A stretch of DNA of 64,000 nt from Rhodamnia argentea (taxonomy: Eukaryota > Streptophyta > Magnoliopsida > Myrtales > Myrtaceae), in NCBI RefSeq assembly GCF_020921035.1, contig NC_063157.1, positions 23,453,015 through 23,517,014 of the forward strand. Reading direction: 5' to 3'. Position numbers and translations under genes: made by a program. Below the pieces are notes generated by a model. That model saw only the letters and a list, made by a program, of their open reading frames with translations. It had not been told where the DNA came from and did not search any database. Shown here one piece after another: positions 25,625 through 37,085 of this stretch. The stretch's first letter is position 1; each line of letters starts with the position of its first letter.

Positions 25625-26542
25625 AAATGATTTTCTCTCAGTTTGTGTGCATGCAATGTGCTGAAGATAGCAAGTACAAGGTAAATAGATTTTTACCGTT
25701 AAGATTATTATGTGCTCGGTCTTATCAGAGCCTAGTGGGACTACAAGGAAGTTTGGTTCATTTGCCATAATGGCAAGTTGAGACTGGTGGTGCATTCATT
25801 CCCACATGGTGGATCACCACAAATTGTTGTTGTCGTTTGAAGTTTCTCCCATTGTTGTTATCTATTAGACACTTTCCTTATTGTTTTTGAATTGACGTTT
25901 TGCTTACTTCAACTTTAATTTGAATCTGTTGATGTCTATGTTTCTCTTTATGGAAGGGATTTGCCCTTTGGATCGTTAGTTATACTTTTACCAGGGGGAA
26001 GTTATTAGGCTAGAACGGAGTGAGCTTATGGATTTACCTGGCTTCATACTTCAGAGGTTATTTTTCTTGTTTTGATTCGGTTCCAGGACTCATAGATTTC
26101 AGCAGATAGATGGTTTAAGTTCTTGGTTTTGACCCTCATATGCCCGTTATCCATGTACTTTGTATGCTCATCATGGTAATGGTATGGTACTTTTTCTATG
26201 TGGTCCTGCTCGTCTAAGCATACTCATTCCAATGACCAACAACGGTTAATGTGATGCTGAAACAAGTCGATCTGGATAATGGATGCCATGTTTTTTGTTG
26301 CATTGTACTTTTGTGTCTCGCAGAGTGATTGAAACATGATTATGTGCTATTTAGTGTAGCCCCAAACTGTTGGTAAAAATTTCAGATTGAAATGAGAAGA
26401 GTCCAACCATACTTTTTGCTGCGTGGCTTATGGTGTTCACCCTTAAGTCGTGTGAATGTTCGCCACTTCAATTATTTCAGGCAATTGTACCATCATGAAG
26501 CAGAGCATAAGTGTCGAAGCAACTTTAGATGTGCCTTTTGGA

Positions 26543-26909
26543 TAGGGGTGTCAAAAAAGCCCGACCCGGCAGGAAGATTCACCTAATTTTCGGGCCTTTT
26601 CAGGCCGGGCTTGGTACTTGGGCTGGGCCGGGCGGCTCCAGCTTGTTTTAACACCCATGTTTTCTTTTTAATTTAATTTATTTTTATTTTTTCTTTTTTA
26701 TAGTCTTTCATTCAATGGATTTGTGAAGTGATTTTGATTTCAAAAAAAAAAAAAAGAAAAGAAAAAAAAAGGAATCCGGCCCGTCCCGGCCCGAAGAGTT
26801 GGGGTACATGTAATTTGGGCTTGGGCCGGGCCGAGTTGGTACTGTTAAGTTTCGGGCAGGCTTGGGCCGGGCTGAGACCCCGGCCCGATCCAGCCAGTTG
26901 ACACCCCTA
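26543..26909. mobile_element. hAT-type MITE with 12-bp TIRs and 8-bp target duplication
   Basis: This 367-bp element has perfect terminal inverted repeats, TAGGGGTGTCAA on the left and TTGACACCCCTA on the right. It is flanked by a perfect direct repeat CTTTTGGA (26535-26542 and 26910-26917). Units 2 and 3 have the empty site 'gccttttggac' at the same place. An 8-bp duplication is typical of hAT elements. The interior is GC-rich near the ends ('gggccgggc' repeats) with an AT-rich centre and no ORF, so it is non-autonomous. Confidence 0.88.
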
Positions 26910-27805
26910 CTTTTGGAATAGCCCTTGTCAGAATTGCTTCGTTTGGAATGATATTGAGGTTCACCTGGAAGTTGTTATATGCATCCAGTGTCAAATATTG
27001 TTGAAGTGAGATTTACATGTGAAAAAAGTGCCTGCCCATACGAGAAACCATCAATTGTGCAGCGAAAAGGAGTTTCTTTGCTCGTTACGACAGGTGGTAA
27101 AGATAGAGAGTTCTCTATAACAAGTCATCTCCCAGGTACCAGACTTCTCTCTCAATTCAGAACATGGAAGGATGGGCAGTCTTTTTAGATTGAAACACCG
27201 CTCTGGAATCATATCAAAAACTTCTCTTAATTTCAAGTCACCCTCAGAACCTGACCTGCCACTTTAATGGTGTTCTCAACCAATCTCCAGATTTTCTATA
27301 TGTTGCCGTCTCTTTTTAATGTCAGCAACAACCTTCTTCATATTCAACCCAATCCTCTTTATTTAGCACCAAATCTGACTTAACTATAACAAACTTCTTG
27401 TCGTAAATAAGTGAAGATTTCCCTTGCCCAACGCCGCTTCCACGTGCAGATTGTAGAATTTGCGTACGACACTTTTATACTTTGCAAATCGATGTCGTCT
27501 GATGATTTATACGAAAAAAGGAAAAAAATTGTGCATGTTGGTGGAAGAAGGAGACGTTTCTACAAAGTGCCTTTACACTACGAGACACAAATATCTCTCA
27601 GTGAAGCGTATTGTCTACATAATGTTTGATGAAAAGGGAGTAAAGATTTTAAGTATCTACTTTACGTATGTAAGAAGGATGAACCCCATTAGAGCCACAT
27701 TTGCCGAAACAAGTCAAGCTCTTGCGACCATATAGCCAGGAAAATGCATACTTTAGAGGACAAAATAGATTATACAACTTTCAAAAGACTTAGAAGGAGG
27801 ATCTA

Positions 27806-28796
27806 TGTTGCCCAAATAGCCATGGTTTCGTAAGGTTTATGAGCAGGGTTTGTGGCGAGATGACGTCAGCAGATTGACAAATTGGGCAATACACAATTTT
27901 TTAGAAAGCTATTCGCATGTGGCCACACCACAAATTAAGGGTCAGGACTCTTTGTCGGGTATTCATTTTCCATATTGTTTTGAGACAATGTTAGTGTGGG
28001 ATTGTCGGCAGCAGGCTTCGTTTGCGTAAAAGGACAAGTATAGGAAGTGTGGAAGGAGAAAGAAGCAGAGAAAGTCAGTGATCAGGAGCTCCGGGGAGTG
28101 GTTGCCTCCTCAGTCCAATGGCAAACTATAGTAAAGGCATACGATATCTACATGTACATTTTGTAGATACCGATGAGATTGATTTTATACGTTCATCCCC
28201 GGTTAAACAAAAATCTCCGGAAGCATACTTGGTTTTTCATCGGTGTGCAGACAAATTAATCAAAGAGAATCGAATTTTCCCCATGCGACGTGATATCTAC
28301 AATGCTCATGTTCGCCAACAATGAACGCAGTAGAACGACCATTGTTAACTTAATTTTTCTGAAATTCTGTGGATGTTGACGATTCCACTTGCAATTGATC
28401 CAATCGTGCAAAGTTGAACAAGCCTTTCGAAGTGTACCTTGTCTGCTTCCTTAGCTTGTTCCACTTTTGCCAATTAGTTTGCCGCCCGAGTTGGTGGAAG
28501 AGAACATCAGCTCAGCATTCTGGTGCGAGTGTCGGTGCACACATTGCCCTTGTGTAGCTCTGACTTCACCCTGTTTTTAAACATGAATTGAAGTCGTCAC
28601 ATATGATAGGACCATTTGTTGGGCAACAAGGGGATGTACTGTCCACGATGTCTAAAAGGAGGAAGATAAGCATCTCTCTCACCCACATGCCCTATAAGAT
28701 AGTATCAATCTTGAATTCTTGTATCACAATCTATGGATTGATCCGCATAATCTGTCAACATTTCCCTCCTTTCTTGAAACAAGAGGGCCTTGTATA
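27806..28796 (+). other. gene-free segment with unassigned open frames
   Basis: After the AHL array ends, 27820-28026 is open for 69 codons with a protein-like composition (WRDDVSRLTNWAIHNFLESY). It has an in-frame TAG just before it and no ATG. A 68-codon frame follows at 28118-28324. I recognise neither. They could be pieces of a decayed gene or transposon. Confidence 0.3.
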
Positions 28797-29100
28797 TAGG
28801 GAGAAAAGTACCAAAAAAAGTTCTAAACCTAGTGCATTGGTACCAATTCATTCTTAAACTTTTCAATTGAACCAAATTTCTTTTGGACCAATTCAGTCAT
28901 AAACCTTTTGTATATGTGCCAATCCAATCCATCCGATCAATTTTGGCCAGAAATCGCTGTCATGAATACCAGCCGCCCTATCGAATGGGCTGAATTGACA
29001 TAAATTTAAAAAGTTTATGACTAAATTGGTCTAATTGAAAGATTTAGAATTGAATTGGTACTAATGTAATAGGTTTAAGATTTTTTTTGGGTACTTTCTC
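28797..29100. mobile_element. inverted-repeat MITE, family A, with 9-bp target duplication
   Basis: The left end 'gagaaaagtaccaaaaaaag' is mirrored at the right end 'tttttttgggtactttctc', and the two arms pair over roughly 130 bases each. The direct repeat CCTTGTATA lies at 28788-28796 and 29101-29109. A 9-bp duplication would fit a Mutator-like origin. There is no ORF. Related copies or pieces lie near 29.5, 33.3, 42.9, 51.3, 60.9 and 62.2 kb. Confidence 0.7.
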
Positions 29101-29509
29101 CCTTGTATAGCTACACTCATGTTGCCTTATGAATATGTGTCAGCCTTGAAGACACAAGTTCCAATTAGGGGTTGTTAGCTTGTTAAGCATCGTCTGTCTT
29201 TAATTTCTTTCGAGAAAACTGACATATAACTTATTCTCTTGTTTTATTGAACCATGAGGATTATAAATGCGACGTTTGAACAACACCTTGCGATTGACTC
29301 CAAATAAAACAATTCAGTCACAACAGTACCACCAGATTGATAATATGATCAGATTCGACTATATACCAAATAATAGCAAGAGTGACAAATCGGCACCTAA
29401 ATTTGACTTATGCCTAATTGACTTGTCCACATTCAAGGTCCTTCCGTCTCAACAGCTCAAATGTGGATTGGCTGCATCTTCATTTCGCAAGTACGAGGAT
29501 TTTCAGGGC

Positions 29510-30140
29510 AAAATTGTTCAAAAAGTCCTAAACATGTTGCATTTTTGACAATTCTGTCTTAAACATTGTCGTTTTTTGCCAATTGAGTTTATTTGGCCAA
29601 TTTTGTCTGGAAATAGTTGACGTGGATGTTGGTCGTCCTACATGGCACAGCCGATGAGCACAATTTTACTAATATTTAAATATTATTTTGAATTTTTAAT
29701 ATATTTTCCTTTTTTTTTAAGGATTTTATTTTCTCAAAAACTAGCGAAGCAAGGGCCTCGACGCCTCGCCCACCTAGATATTGGCGAGGGTGAGGCCGAG
29801 TGAGGGCCATGACCCTCGCCAGCGGTTGGCAAGGGCCCGGCAACCCTCATTGGCTGCTAAGGAAAAAAAAGAAAGAAAAGAATAAGCAAAGAAAAAAGAA
29901 AAGAAAATTAAAAAATTTAAAATAATATTAAAGTATTATTAGAAATTGTTCATGTCAACGTGTGACATGTCACGTAGGGTGGCTGGCATTTGCTTCAATG
30001 ATTTCTGATCAAAATTGTTCCGATGGACTCAATTGACAAAAAACAAAAAAGTTTATGACTGAATTGACAAACCTAGAGAGCTTAGGCATGTCTTTGCAAA
30101 ATTACAATAGGTTTAAGACTTGTTGGATAATTTTCACGGT
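29510..30140. mobile_element. inverted-repeat element, family A, with GC-rich core
   Basis: The left arm ('ttcaaaaagtcctaaacatg', 'ttggccaattttgtctgg', 'gttgacgtggatg') is complementary to the right arm ('aggtttaagacttgttgg'). The centre at about 29,740-29,860 is GC-rich, with repeated 'gcgagggtgagg' and 'ggcaagggcc' phrases, between AT-rich shoulders. Related elements at 51.3-51.5 kb and 60.9-61.4 kb have a similar GC-rich core. There is no ORF. Confidence 0.6.
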
Positions 30141-31611
30141 TTTCGGTGACCCACTTAGAAGGTTGAACTAAAAAACTCAGTGGAAAAAACTAGGAAAATA
30201 AGATGGGAGACACGCGTGACATGGTACCTAAATTAAGTGTATACTCCATCTACGAATAATTAGGAACATAATCTAGAACCTGGTCGAACGTGTGCGCACG
30301 CTGCAATCAATCATCTCCAATAGTCATATGTATGTACCAGCACATTTTCTTTGATTAGATGCAAAATGCTAGAGCTGAAAGTATTGCCAAACTCAACCTT
30401 AAGACAACATTCAATGAACTTTCTTTTTGTTTTTATAAAACGAGAAAGCATACTTAGGTAGATAAATTCCTAAATCCATGAACGACCCATTAACATGCGT
30501 CTAATACTTGTCTTAGATCGATTTTAATAGACGAGTTAGGAGGTACCCTTTGAACTATATCTATTCCCAGAGTGCAACCATTTCATTTTTAAAGCCCAAT
30601 AAACTTAGTGAACTGTACTAACAATTACGTAATGCTAATAAACAAAAACAGAAGTCTAAGGATCTCCTCGCAGGACGCCCCACTCGCTCAAGAAACGTCA
30701 AAATCTAGAGAGATGAGAAAGAATATGCCGATTCTACTTGGCACAGTTTTGGCACAAATGCAGATGTACAGCTGGAGAAAGAATAGTTTCGACTACGTCC
30801 ACGTAGGACTACCGACACTTTGTGTTAGGGTTTAGCATCCTAATTATTAACAAAAGCAAGCACTCGGGCATTCAACTGCCGTAACAATATACAAATATAG
30901 GTTGGTTTTGGCCGGAAAATTGTTTATATAAAATTGGTAGATCAAGGGTAACCATCAGATTTGGATGTTTTTTTTTTTTTTTGCCCTTTGATTTCTTAAT
31001 CAGTGCCTTAATTTTTGTCTCCATGTCTTAGTCAACAGCACACCTGTTAATTACTTTTGCTTGTTCAACTCACTATCGCTCTTTGATCTGATCTGACTTG
31101 AAATGCAAAAGTATCCCATCATGAATAAACCAAGAAGAAAAAAGGGCCAATTTTACTTGCTAATTACTTTAGATATATGAAGTGGAAAAAAATGATTTTT
31201 TTTCTCTTCATTTTTATGATTTTTATGGCGACTAAGAAAGGACAGATATCATATGGGAATCCAAAGGCATGATGAGCCCAGCAAGCATGTGTAGTTGGGA
31301 GAGGACTGTCGGTTGAGAGAGAGAGAGAGTTGTCATCTTGAGGGACATGATCGGTTTGATTGGGAAAAGAAGCTTCACCATTGTTTCTTTCTTTTTCTTT
31401 TTTTTGTCTCTGTAGACTTTGTGCATTGCTAGGGTTTTGTGTACAAGCAACGCTTTGCATTATCTTATTTCATGTGTTCTTGAAACTCACATGACCAAGA
31501 TTAGGTTTTTTTGGCTCGAAAAGTCTTTGCCAACTTGCCCTTTCTCTAACTTAGGAGGAAGAAAAATAAATATCACCCTTAATTAAGTTTAAAACATTAC
31601 TATCTATTCAC

Positions 31612-31658
<47 letters not shown>

Positions 31659-33250
31659 CAAAGAGGACAACATGAGGTAGGGTATGGCGGGAAAGATCAA
31701 CACCACAATCAAGAAGTGGTAGGTCATGGTGTCCAAGAACTTGTTTTCTTTTTTCTTTCCCCTCCTTTTTTCCCTTCTCTCTTTAGCTATCTTTTTTCTC
31801 TTTTTGTCAGTAGATGTCTATGCTTTTATGCACAATCTTCTCGCGATTGGCTTCGTTCAACTTCCCATTAGGCTATAGGTCACTTTGGACCCCTTTGCTT
31901 CAGCAGCAAAGGTTTCTGAATCTTGAATTCTTGGTAGCCCCCATATTATGCCAAATCATACAGATTGTTGTCTGTGATCTTAGGTTGATTTCTTGCATCA
32001 GGTCAATCATTAGAACGATGTTCTCATTATTCTTGTGACTGAGAATTCACTCCAAGAAACTAAGTACCGGAGCAGCGCTTGCTGCGTGATGTGCTTGGTT
32101 CTATATCTGCGACAGAATAAACAATGCAGTATTAAAATAGCCTTAGAGGTTCTTTGATGCTTAAGCAAAACTAAGAGTTCCTGCTTTTATTACACATAGT
32201 CCTCCAACCTGTAGACAACAGGTGTTAAGGGCTCGGATTAGTTTAATGGCGTCGAAACGCCTTGCGTTTTGGCTGTTCATGTCCGGGGTTAATTATACCT
32301 TTTTTTTTTTAAGCGAAGATTAAAAACGATAAGAGACAGTTGTTGCCTGATAAAACGTTTCGTGAAGAACATGGGGGTAACATGCAGCTCTTTCGAAGGA
32401 AGACGCTGCGCTGTTCTTTTGTTACACACTGTGTTTCTAGTGACGGATGTTTGTACCCTTCTTTTTTTTTTTTTTTTTCCAAGGGTTGTCGTGATGTTAG
32501 TTAGATCTTCGGGACTTTTCTATGGTCATTTCGTATTGAATCTCGTGGCGTATGCATAGTAATAATTTGGATTTCTCTTTTAGAAGAAGCTTCCCCAGAT
32601 CGGCTCGGTCGCGCATTTCCCGCTTCATCGACATTTTGTTAGTTCTCTCATCCGCGCTAGCACCGAAAACTCCTAATGTTTCCAGTTTTGAGTTACCTTT
32701 GGCAGCACTAATCTTCAGTTCAGATTTTCCCAGAGATCACCATCGAGCAAGATCTTGCACCGAAAAGGCAAGCCCCAAAGCTGATCGGCGCTAGTTGATG
32801 CCCATCCTGCGCACGAAGTCTTGTCGATTCGCCGACTTACATACATTTCTCGTAACTACTCTTTTAACATTTCCTGGTTTTTCAGTAGAATGTTAATCTG
32901 CAATCGTCCAGCGTTGAAAGCATAATTTAGAAGTTCAGCATGTCAAAGTTAGAAAAGACTCTTTGTTTTTTTAGTATGGCTTTCGTCAAAGGCGGGAACT
33001 AGCTAAAGAGCAGGGAAAAATCTAGAAAGCAATTTGGACGCAGGGCTCTATGCCGAGACCATATCTAATTCCTAATTTCGTGAATCACGCACGACATTAT
33101 TGCACAGTACGAAGATGTTTGAAAAGAGAACGCACACAATGCACCGTAATCTAATCCAGAAATCCGTGGACGTTGCCTTTACTACCTAGAGCTCACGTTC
33201 CACCCTCGCATGTTAACAACATCCCATAAATCACGTAGAGATGATTTGTG
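30141..33250. other. gene-free intergenic DNA
   Basis: I see no coding family, RNA gene or clear transposon here. It contains AT-rich DNA, a (GA)n tract at 31,616, a poly-T run at 32,462-32,479, and short frames without protein-like features. Confidence 0.5.
31616..31657 (+). repeat. (AG)n microsatellite
   Basis: This is an uninterrupted AG dinucleotide tract of about 42 bases, a common plant microsatellite type. Confidence 0.95.
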
Positions 33251-33259
33251 GGGACATGA

Positions 33260-33510
33260 TCAAACGGGGACAATTACCCAATCGATCCTAGATCTATTGC
33301 ATGGATGTCGACTCAATAATAAAATTTTCGGATTTTGCCAATATGATCCTAAACCTTTGTGCAGTCCTCCTCGGCTGATTGCCGCCGGAATTTGGTGACG
33401 CAGGGTCCAGCTATCGCCGGCCTTACTACGTGGCAATTTGATGTGGTCAATTTGCGGGTCGCCAAGTTAGCAATTTCCAGCGTCAATTGATCCGGGAAAA
33501 CTACGATACT
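33260..33510. mobile_element. degraded family A inverted-repeat element
   Basis: 'caattacccaatcgatcctag' and 'ccaatatgatcctaaacctttg' on the left, and 'caattgatccgggaaaactac' on the right, echo the family A arms. The arms are diverged and shortened, with a GC-rich middle ('gccgccggaatttggtgacg'). Confidence 0.4.
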
Positions 33511-34446
33511 TAGGTTTTTCTCAGTAGTAAATCAAGCCCTCTTTCGACCAAACACAAAGAAGATAAAAATCAAGGCCCTCCCATTTAATTTTGTTTCTTT
33601 TCTTAGGAAACGGAAAGTCAAATGGAGACAAAAAAAAAAGAAGAAAAAAAAGCTTACATGGCCTCCATGGATGAAGCTTCGTGGTACGCAAAACAATGCT
33701 TGTGGCGATCGGGATCAGTTCGAGGACGATGAGGAGTGTCTCATCTGCACGATCGCGCAGCAATTCGAGCCGCTTGGAGTGCTTTCTCGACCGTCGATTT
33801 GGCCACAGATTGCAAACCTAAAAATACTATATATTTGGTCTGTCTGTATATTATAATTCAGTTGGGATTACAATACGAATTTATTTTCAGAGCATTAAAT
33901 GAACTTTGTACATTACTTCCAGGGAAAAAAATAAAAAAATAAAAATAAAGGAAGATCTCGAAGTTCGTGCACTATAAATAACATTAACAAAAAAAAAAAA
34001 TTGAACCACTAAACAAGTTTGGAAAATTTTTTCGAACAAAAAAAAAGATTGGAAATTCGATAATAAAATAAATAAATAAAGTTTGGAAATTGGGGGAATT
34101 TGCATATGCCCTTCCTACTTGTCAAGCCTTGATCTGATTGACCGGATTTATTAAACATAGCGTAGCTTGTACAATAGCAAAGATTCGAAGATCATATTAT
34201 ATGCAGGTAAATTATTTGTGCGGACAAAAGATTGAAGCCGGGGGGCTAGGGTAAAGTGAAATGCCAACTGCTTTTTTGACAACATTAGACAAAGACACTC
34301 CATTTTGATGTCCTAATCAACCCTAGATCTCAGCAAGTGAATGAACTTCTTCATTTTATCCATCACTGGGAAAATGATTACAAATCCCTTGACCGGAAAT
34401 ATCTCAATTTCGATTTACATCATGGGTTCAAGACGGGTGATTTACA

Positions 34447-34652
34447 ATTTTTTTTTATCTGATTCTATCCCATCATATTTTATTATACAAGTCACATTGT
34501 GTGCGTTATGTGCCGTGTGCAGGCTGCGAAATCCTGCTCTCTCACTCACTCGCCCCTGTTCCTAATCCCTCCTGAGAAGGTGGGGAATCGAACTCCCCAG
34601 CTCTTCCTTCTCAAGTGAGAAGGGTGGCCATTGGGGTATACCTCTCGTGATT
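34447..34652 (-). mobile_element. tRNA-derived SINE with 13-bp target duplication
   Basis: The body of 206 bp lies between perfect direct repeats CGGGTGATTTACA (34434-34446 and 34653-34665). Read on the minus strand, the head looks tRNA-like: an A-box-like ACCCCAATGGCC and a B box GAGTTCGATTCC within a GGGG...CCCC stem. The body then runs through unrelated sequence and ends in an A-rich tail (TAAAAAAAAATT). Head, tail and target duplication together are diagnostic for a SINE. There is no ORF. Confidence 0.85.
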
Positions 34653-34669
34653 CGGGTGATTTACATCAA

Positions 34670-36500
34670 AAGATATTGAATTGCACGTTCAAATGTTTTT
34701 ATTAATAAAACGGGATGTTGATATGTTTAGCTCGATTAATTCCCATAAATGCGCACAAGCCATCCCGCCACGTGCATTGGATACTTGAGTCACTTGGGTT
34801 GGCTTCTAAAGCCAACTGCAGAACTTGTCTATCCAAACGTCCGCACATCAAGTCGAGTACGTTCTTGTATCGATCCGATTTACATGGGCTCCCTATGGCT
34901 TTTATTGCGGGCGTTGTCTATGGTGAATTACCGATCCGAAACATATATGTTCAGCGTCTAGTTTCTAACGAAAACGGATGAATTCGAGAAGAATGGCGTA
35001 TCGAACTACTTCACTTTTGTAACTAAGTTCCAAAACTAGGAAATTGCACCCCGACTAACACCACCATTTCTAAACATTAATAGAATTTCGCAAACCACGT
35101 TGTGGGGTCTAATTGTCTTTCCTAGAAACCATGGCCCACGTCCATTGTGACTAACATGACAAAGTTCACGTGGCAAAAACACGACCGGTAATCTTGATTA
35201 AGGGTCTTAATTAACGAATCTTTCCCCAACGTTGCATGGGATGGGCGGCATCCGATTTGTTGACCCCAAGTATTGACAAAATGGAGCCGTTGGGACGGAA
35301 TTGAGATTTGAGGGTTTGACCCAACTAATGAACCATCATACCTCGTCGAGTGGCACTACTTGCGGAGCGATTGAATGCAGCAAAACGACATCCCTTTCCG
35401 GCTCTTTTTGCTTGGATTATACACAAATTTACTCTGAAGCGACGATTGAACATTCCTTCGAATCATAATTGGAGGAACGAGTCTGCTTTTCGTACCAATT
35501 TGAAAAAAAAGAGAAGTTTGCATTTGGATAGTAGATGCCTGATTGATTAATTGCTCTTTGGCCTATCGGATCTTGCATTTAACATGACATCAGATTGTAC
35601 TTTAAATGTTCAAATGCTAGGAATTCCTCTCAAATCCATTGTTCGCGGGGAAGAAAGACCACAACTCGCTCCCGCAGAACACAGGAGCTACGTGCGTTTG
35701 CAATATTACGGAGTCGGGGTTACCCTCAAGAGGAAGTGCTAAGTATAATCTCACTTATTCAAAACATAAATGAGACTAATTAGTGCTATTTTTTTTTTAA
35801 CAATGTAAGGCATTTTTTAACATGACTCGAATACATACATACATACATACATACATGAATGCGAGCGCATACATACGTAGTATGTACGTATATATATACA
35901 TATGTATGTATGTAGCCTCCCGATCAATTACTGTGTATTTGTCAGCCATTACTTTTTGTGAAAACAATTAATAAATTTTGACAAGAACCTCTTTTTATCT
36001 TCCGCTGTGTAAAGTTAACCGACAGGTGTCCGTGACTTTTCTGGTGATTTCAAGCACGGCAGTTGGAGAAAACTGCCTAAAAGTGCAAAACGCCTCCCTC
36101 CCCTCAAAAAAAAAGAAAAAGAAAGGCCAACCATTTCAGAGGCGGTCAGCCCTCTGTCGCTCATCACCGCCCAATCACGAGATGCCACGTCACATGAACA
36201 CTCGCTCCCCTCATTCAGGGGCTTACCAATGAATACACCTATCTGCACGCCTATTTACTTAATACGAAAATTACCAAAACGACCCTCGCATTTTCCCATA
36301 ATATTCAGATAGTTTTTATTTATTTATTTATTTATTTGGCGAGGGCGGAGGCACTTGTGCCCGACGAACAACCCCCAGTAGAAAAATAATTCCAAAAAAA
36401 GGAAAAAGAAATATATACATATCCCCGCTTATTTTCGCCGTAAAGAAATAAAAATGGATAAATTAACGAAGTGGGAAAGTTAATGAACAGGAAGCGAAGC
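34670..36500. other. gene-free region upstream of CSLA
   Basis: No gene is supported here. Open frames of 60-90 codons (for example 34715-34981 and 35350-35550) look random. The distal promoter of CSLA must lie in the right part. A (TTTA)n tract is near 36,312-36,340, and a GAAGC x4 repeat is at 36,491-36,511. Confidence 0.5.
35831..35918. repeat. (ATAC)n / (GTAT)n palindromic microsatellite
   Basis: An (ATAC)n run at 35,831-35,856 is followed about 40 bases later by 'catatgtatgtatgta', its complement, through alternating 'gtacgtatatatatac'. The tract can fold on itself. Confidence 0.8.
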
Positions 36501-36514
36501 GAAGCGAAGCTTGC

Positions 36515-36522
36515 TATAAAAG
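36515..36522 (+). promoter_or_regulatory. TATA box of CSLA
   Basis: TATAAAAG lies in a GC/CT-rich setting at the right distance before a CT-rich leader. Transcription would start near 36,545-36,555. Confidence 0.6.
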
Positions 36523-36544
36523 ACCGCCCCTGTTCTCCGTCTGT

Positions 36545-36596
36545 CTATTGCCCCTCTCTCTCTCTCTCACATCGACTCCGCCGTCTCTCTCTCCTC

Positions 36597-36629
<33 letters not shown>

Positions 36630-37085
36630 CGGTGCAATGCCTCTGTTCCTTTCCTTTCTCACTTCGCTCTAGTGAGAAGAACAGAAGCATTCGTCGGCGC
36701 AAACTCAGAGAGAGCGAGAGAGAGAGAGAAAAAGTGAAGACAGTGGTCTTGGAAGGGTAAAATAGGGAAGTGAGAGCAGGGAGAGAAGAAACCGAGCGGA
36801 GGCATTTCCTCTGTACTTGCCTTATCTGCGCAAGAGAAGAAAGACGGAGACAACTGAGATCTACGTTGCACATTTACCATCTCCGTCACTAGCTTCCCAA
36901 AACGCCAGCTTTGACCTAGTTAGCTTCCCCATCACCCTTACCATCTCTGGGACAATTTCCTCAGCCAACCCCCACTTTCCATCCTAAATAACATCCCGAG
37001 TTTTTTCCTTTTTTTTGTCTCTCCGTGCTCTGCTTCGGAAAACAGAGCACAGGTGAAACAGAGTCTTGGAGTGTCTGTCCCGGAA
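36545..37085 (+). promoter_or_regulatory. CSLA 5' leader with CT/GA microsatellites
   Basis: This is the probable 5' UTR. (CT)n runs lie at about 36,554-36,568 and 36,605-36,629, and a GA run at about 36,706-36,729. CT-rich leaders are common in highly expressed plant genes. I see no clear leader intron. Confidence 0.5.

Larger units (their letters stand above)
21961..27805 (+). repeat. AHL tandem unit 4
   Basis: This is the last AHL unit. The upstream part 21,961-22,760 aligns with that of unit 3. The 3' flank 25,625-27,805 aligns with units 2 and 3 apart from a shorter segment near 25,880 and the MITE at 26,543. Homology ends at 'ggatctat' near 27,806, where unrelated sequence starts. Confidence 0.8.

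Noticed and set aside
31164-32040. possible microRNA precursor near the GA tract
   Set aside because: I compared it with the conserved plant miRNA sequences I know and found no match or convincing hairpin arm.
34560-34652. possible tRNA gene from a good T-arm-like stem
   Set aside because: The acceptor and D arms do not form, and the stretch sits inside a SINE with a target duplication and A-rich tail.
36514-36873. open frames rich in Ser/Leu or Arg/Glu around the CSLA leader
   Set aside because: They are products of the CT/GA microsatellites.
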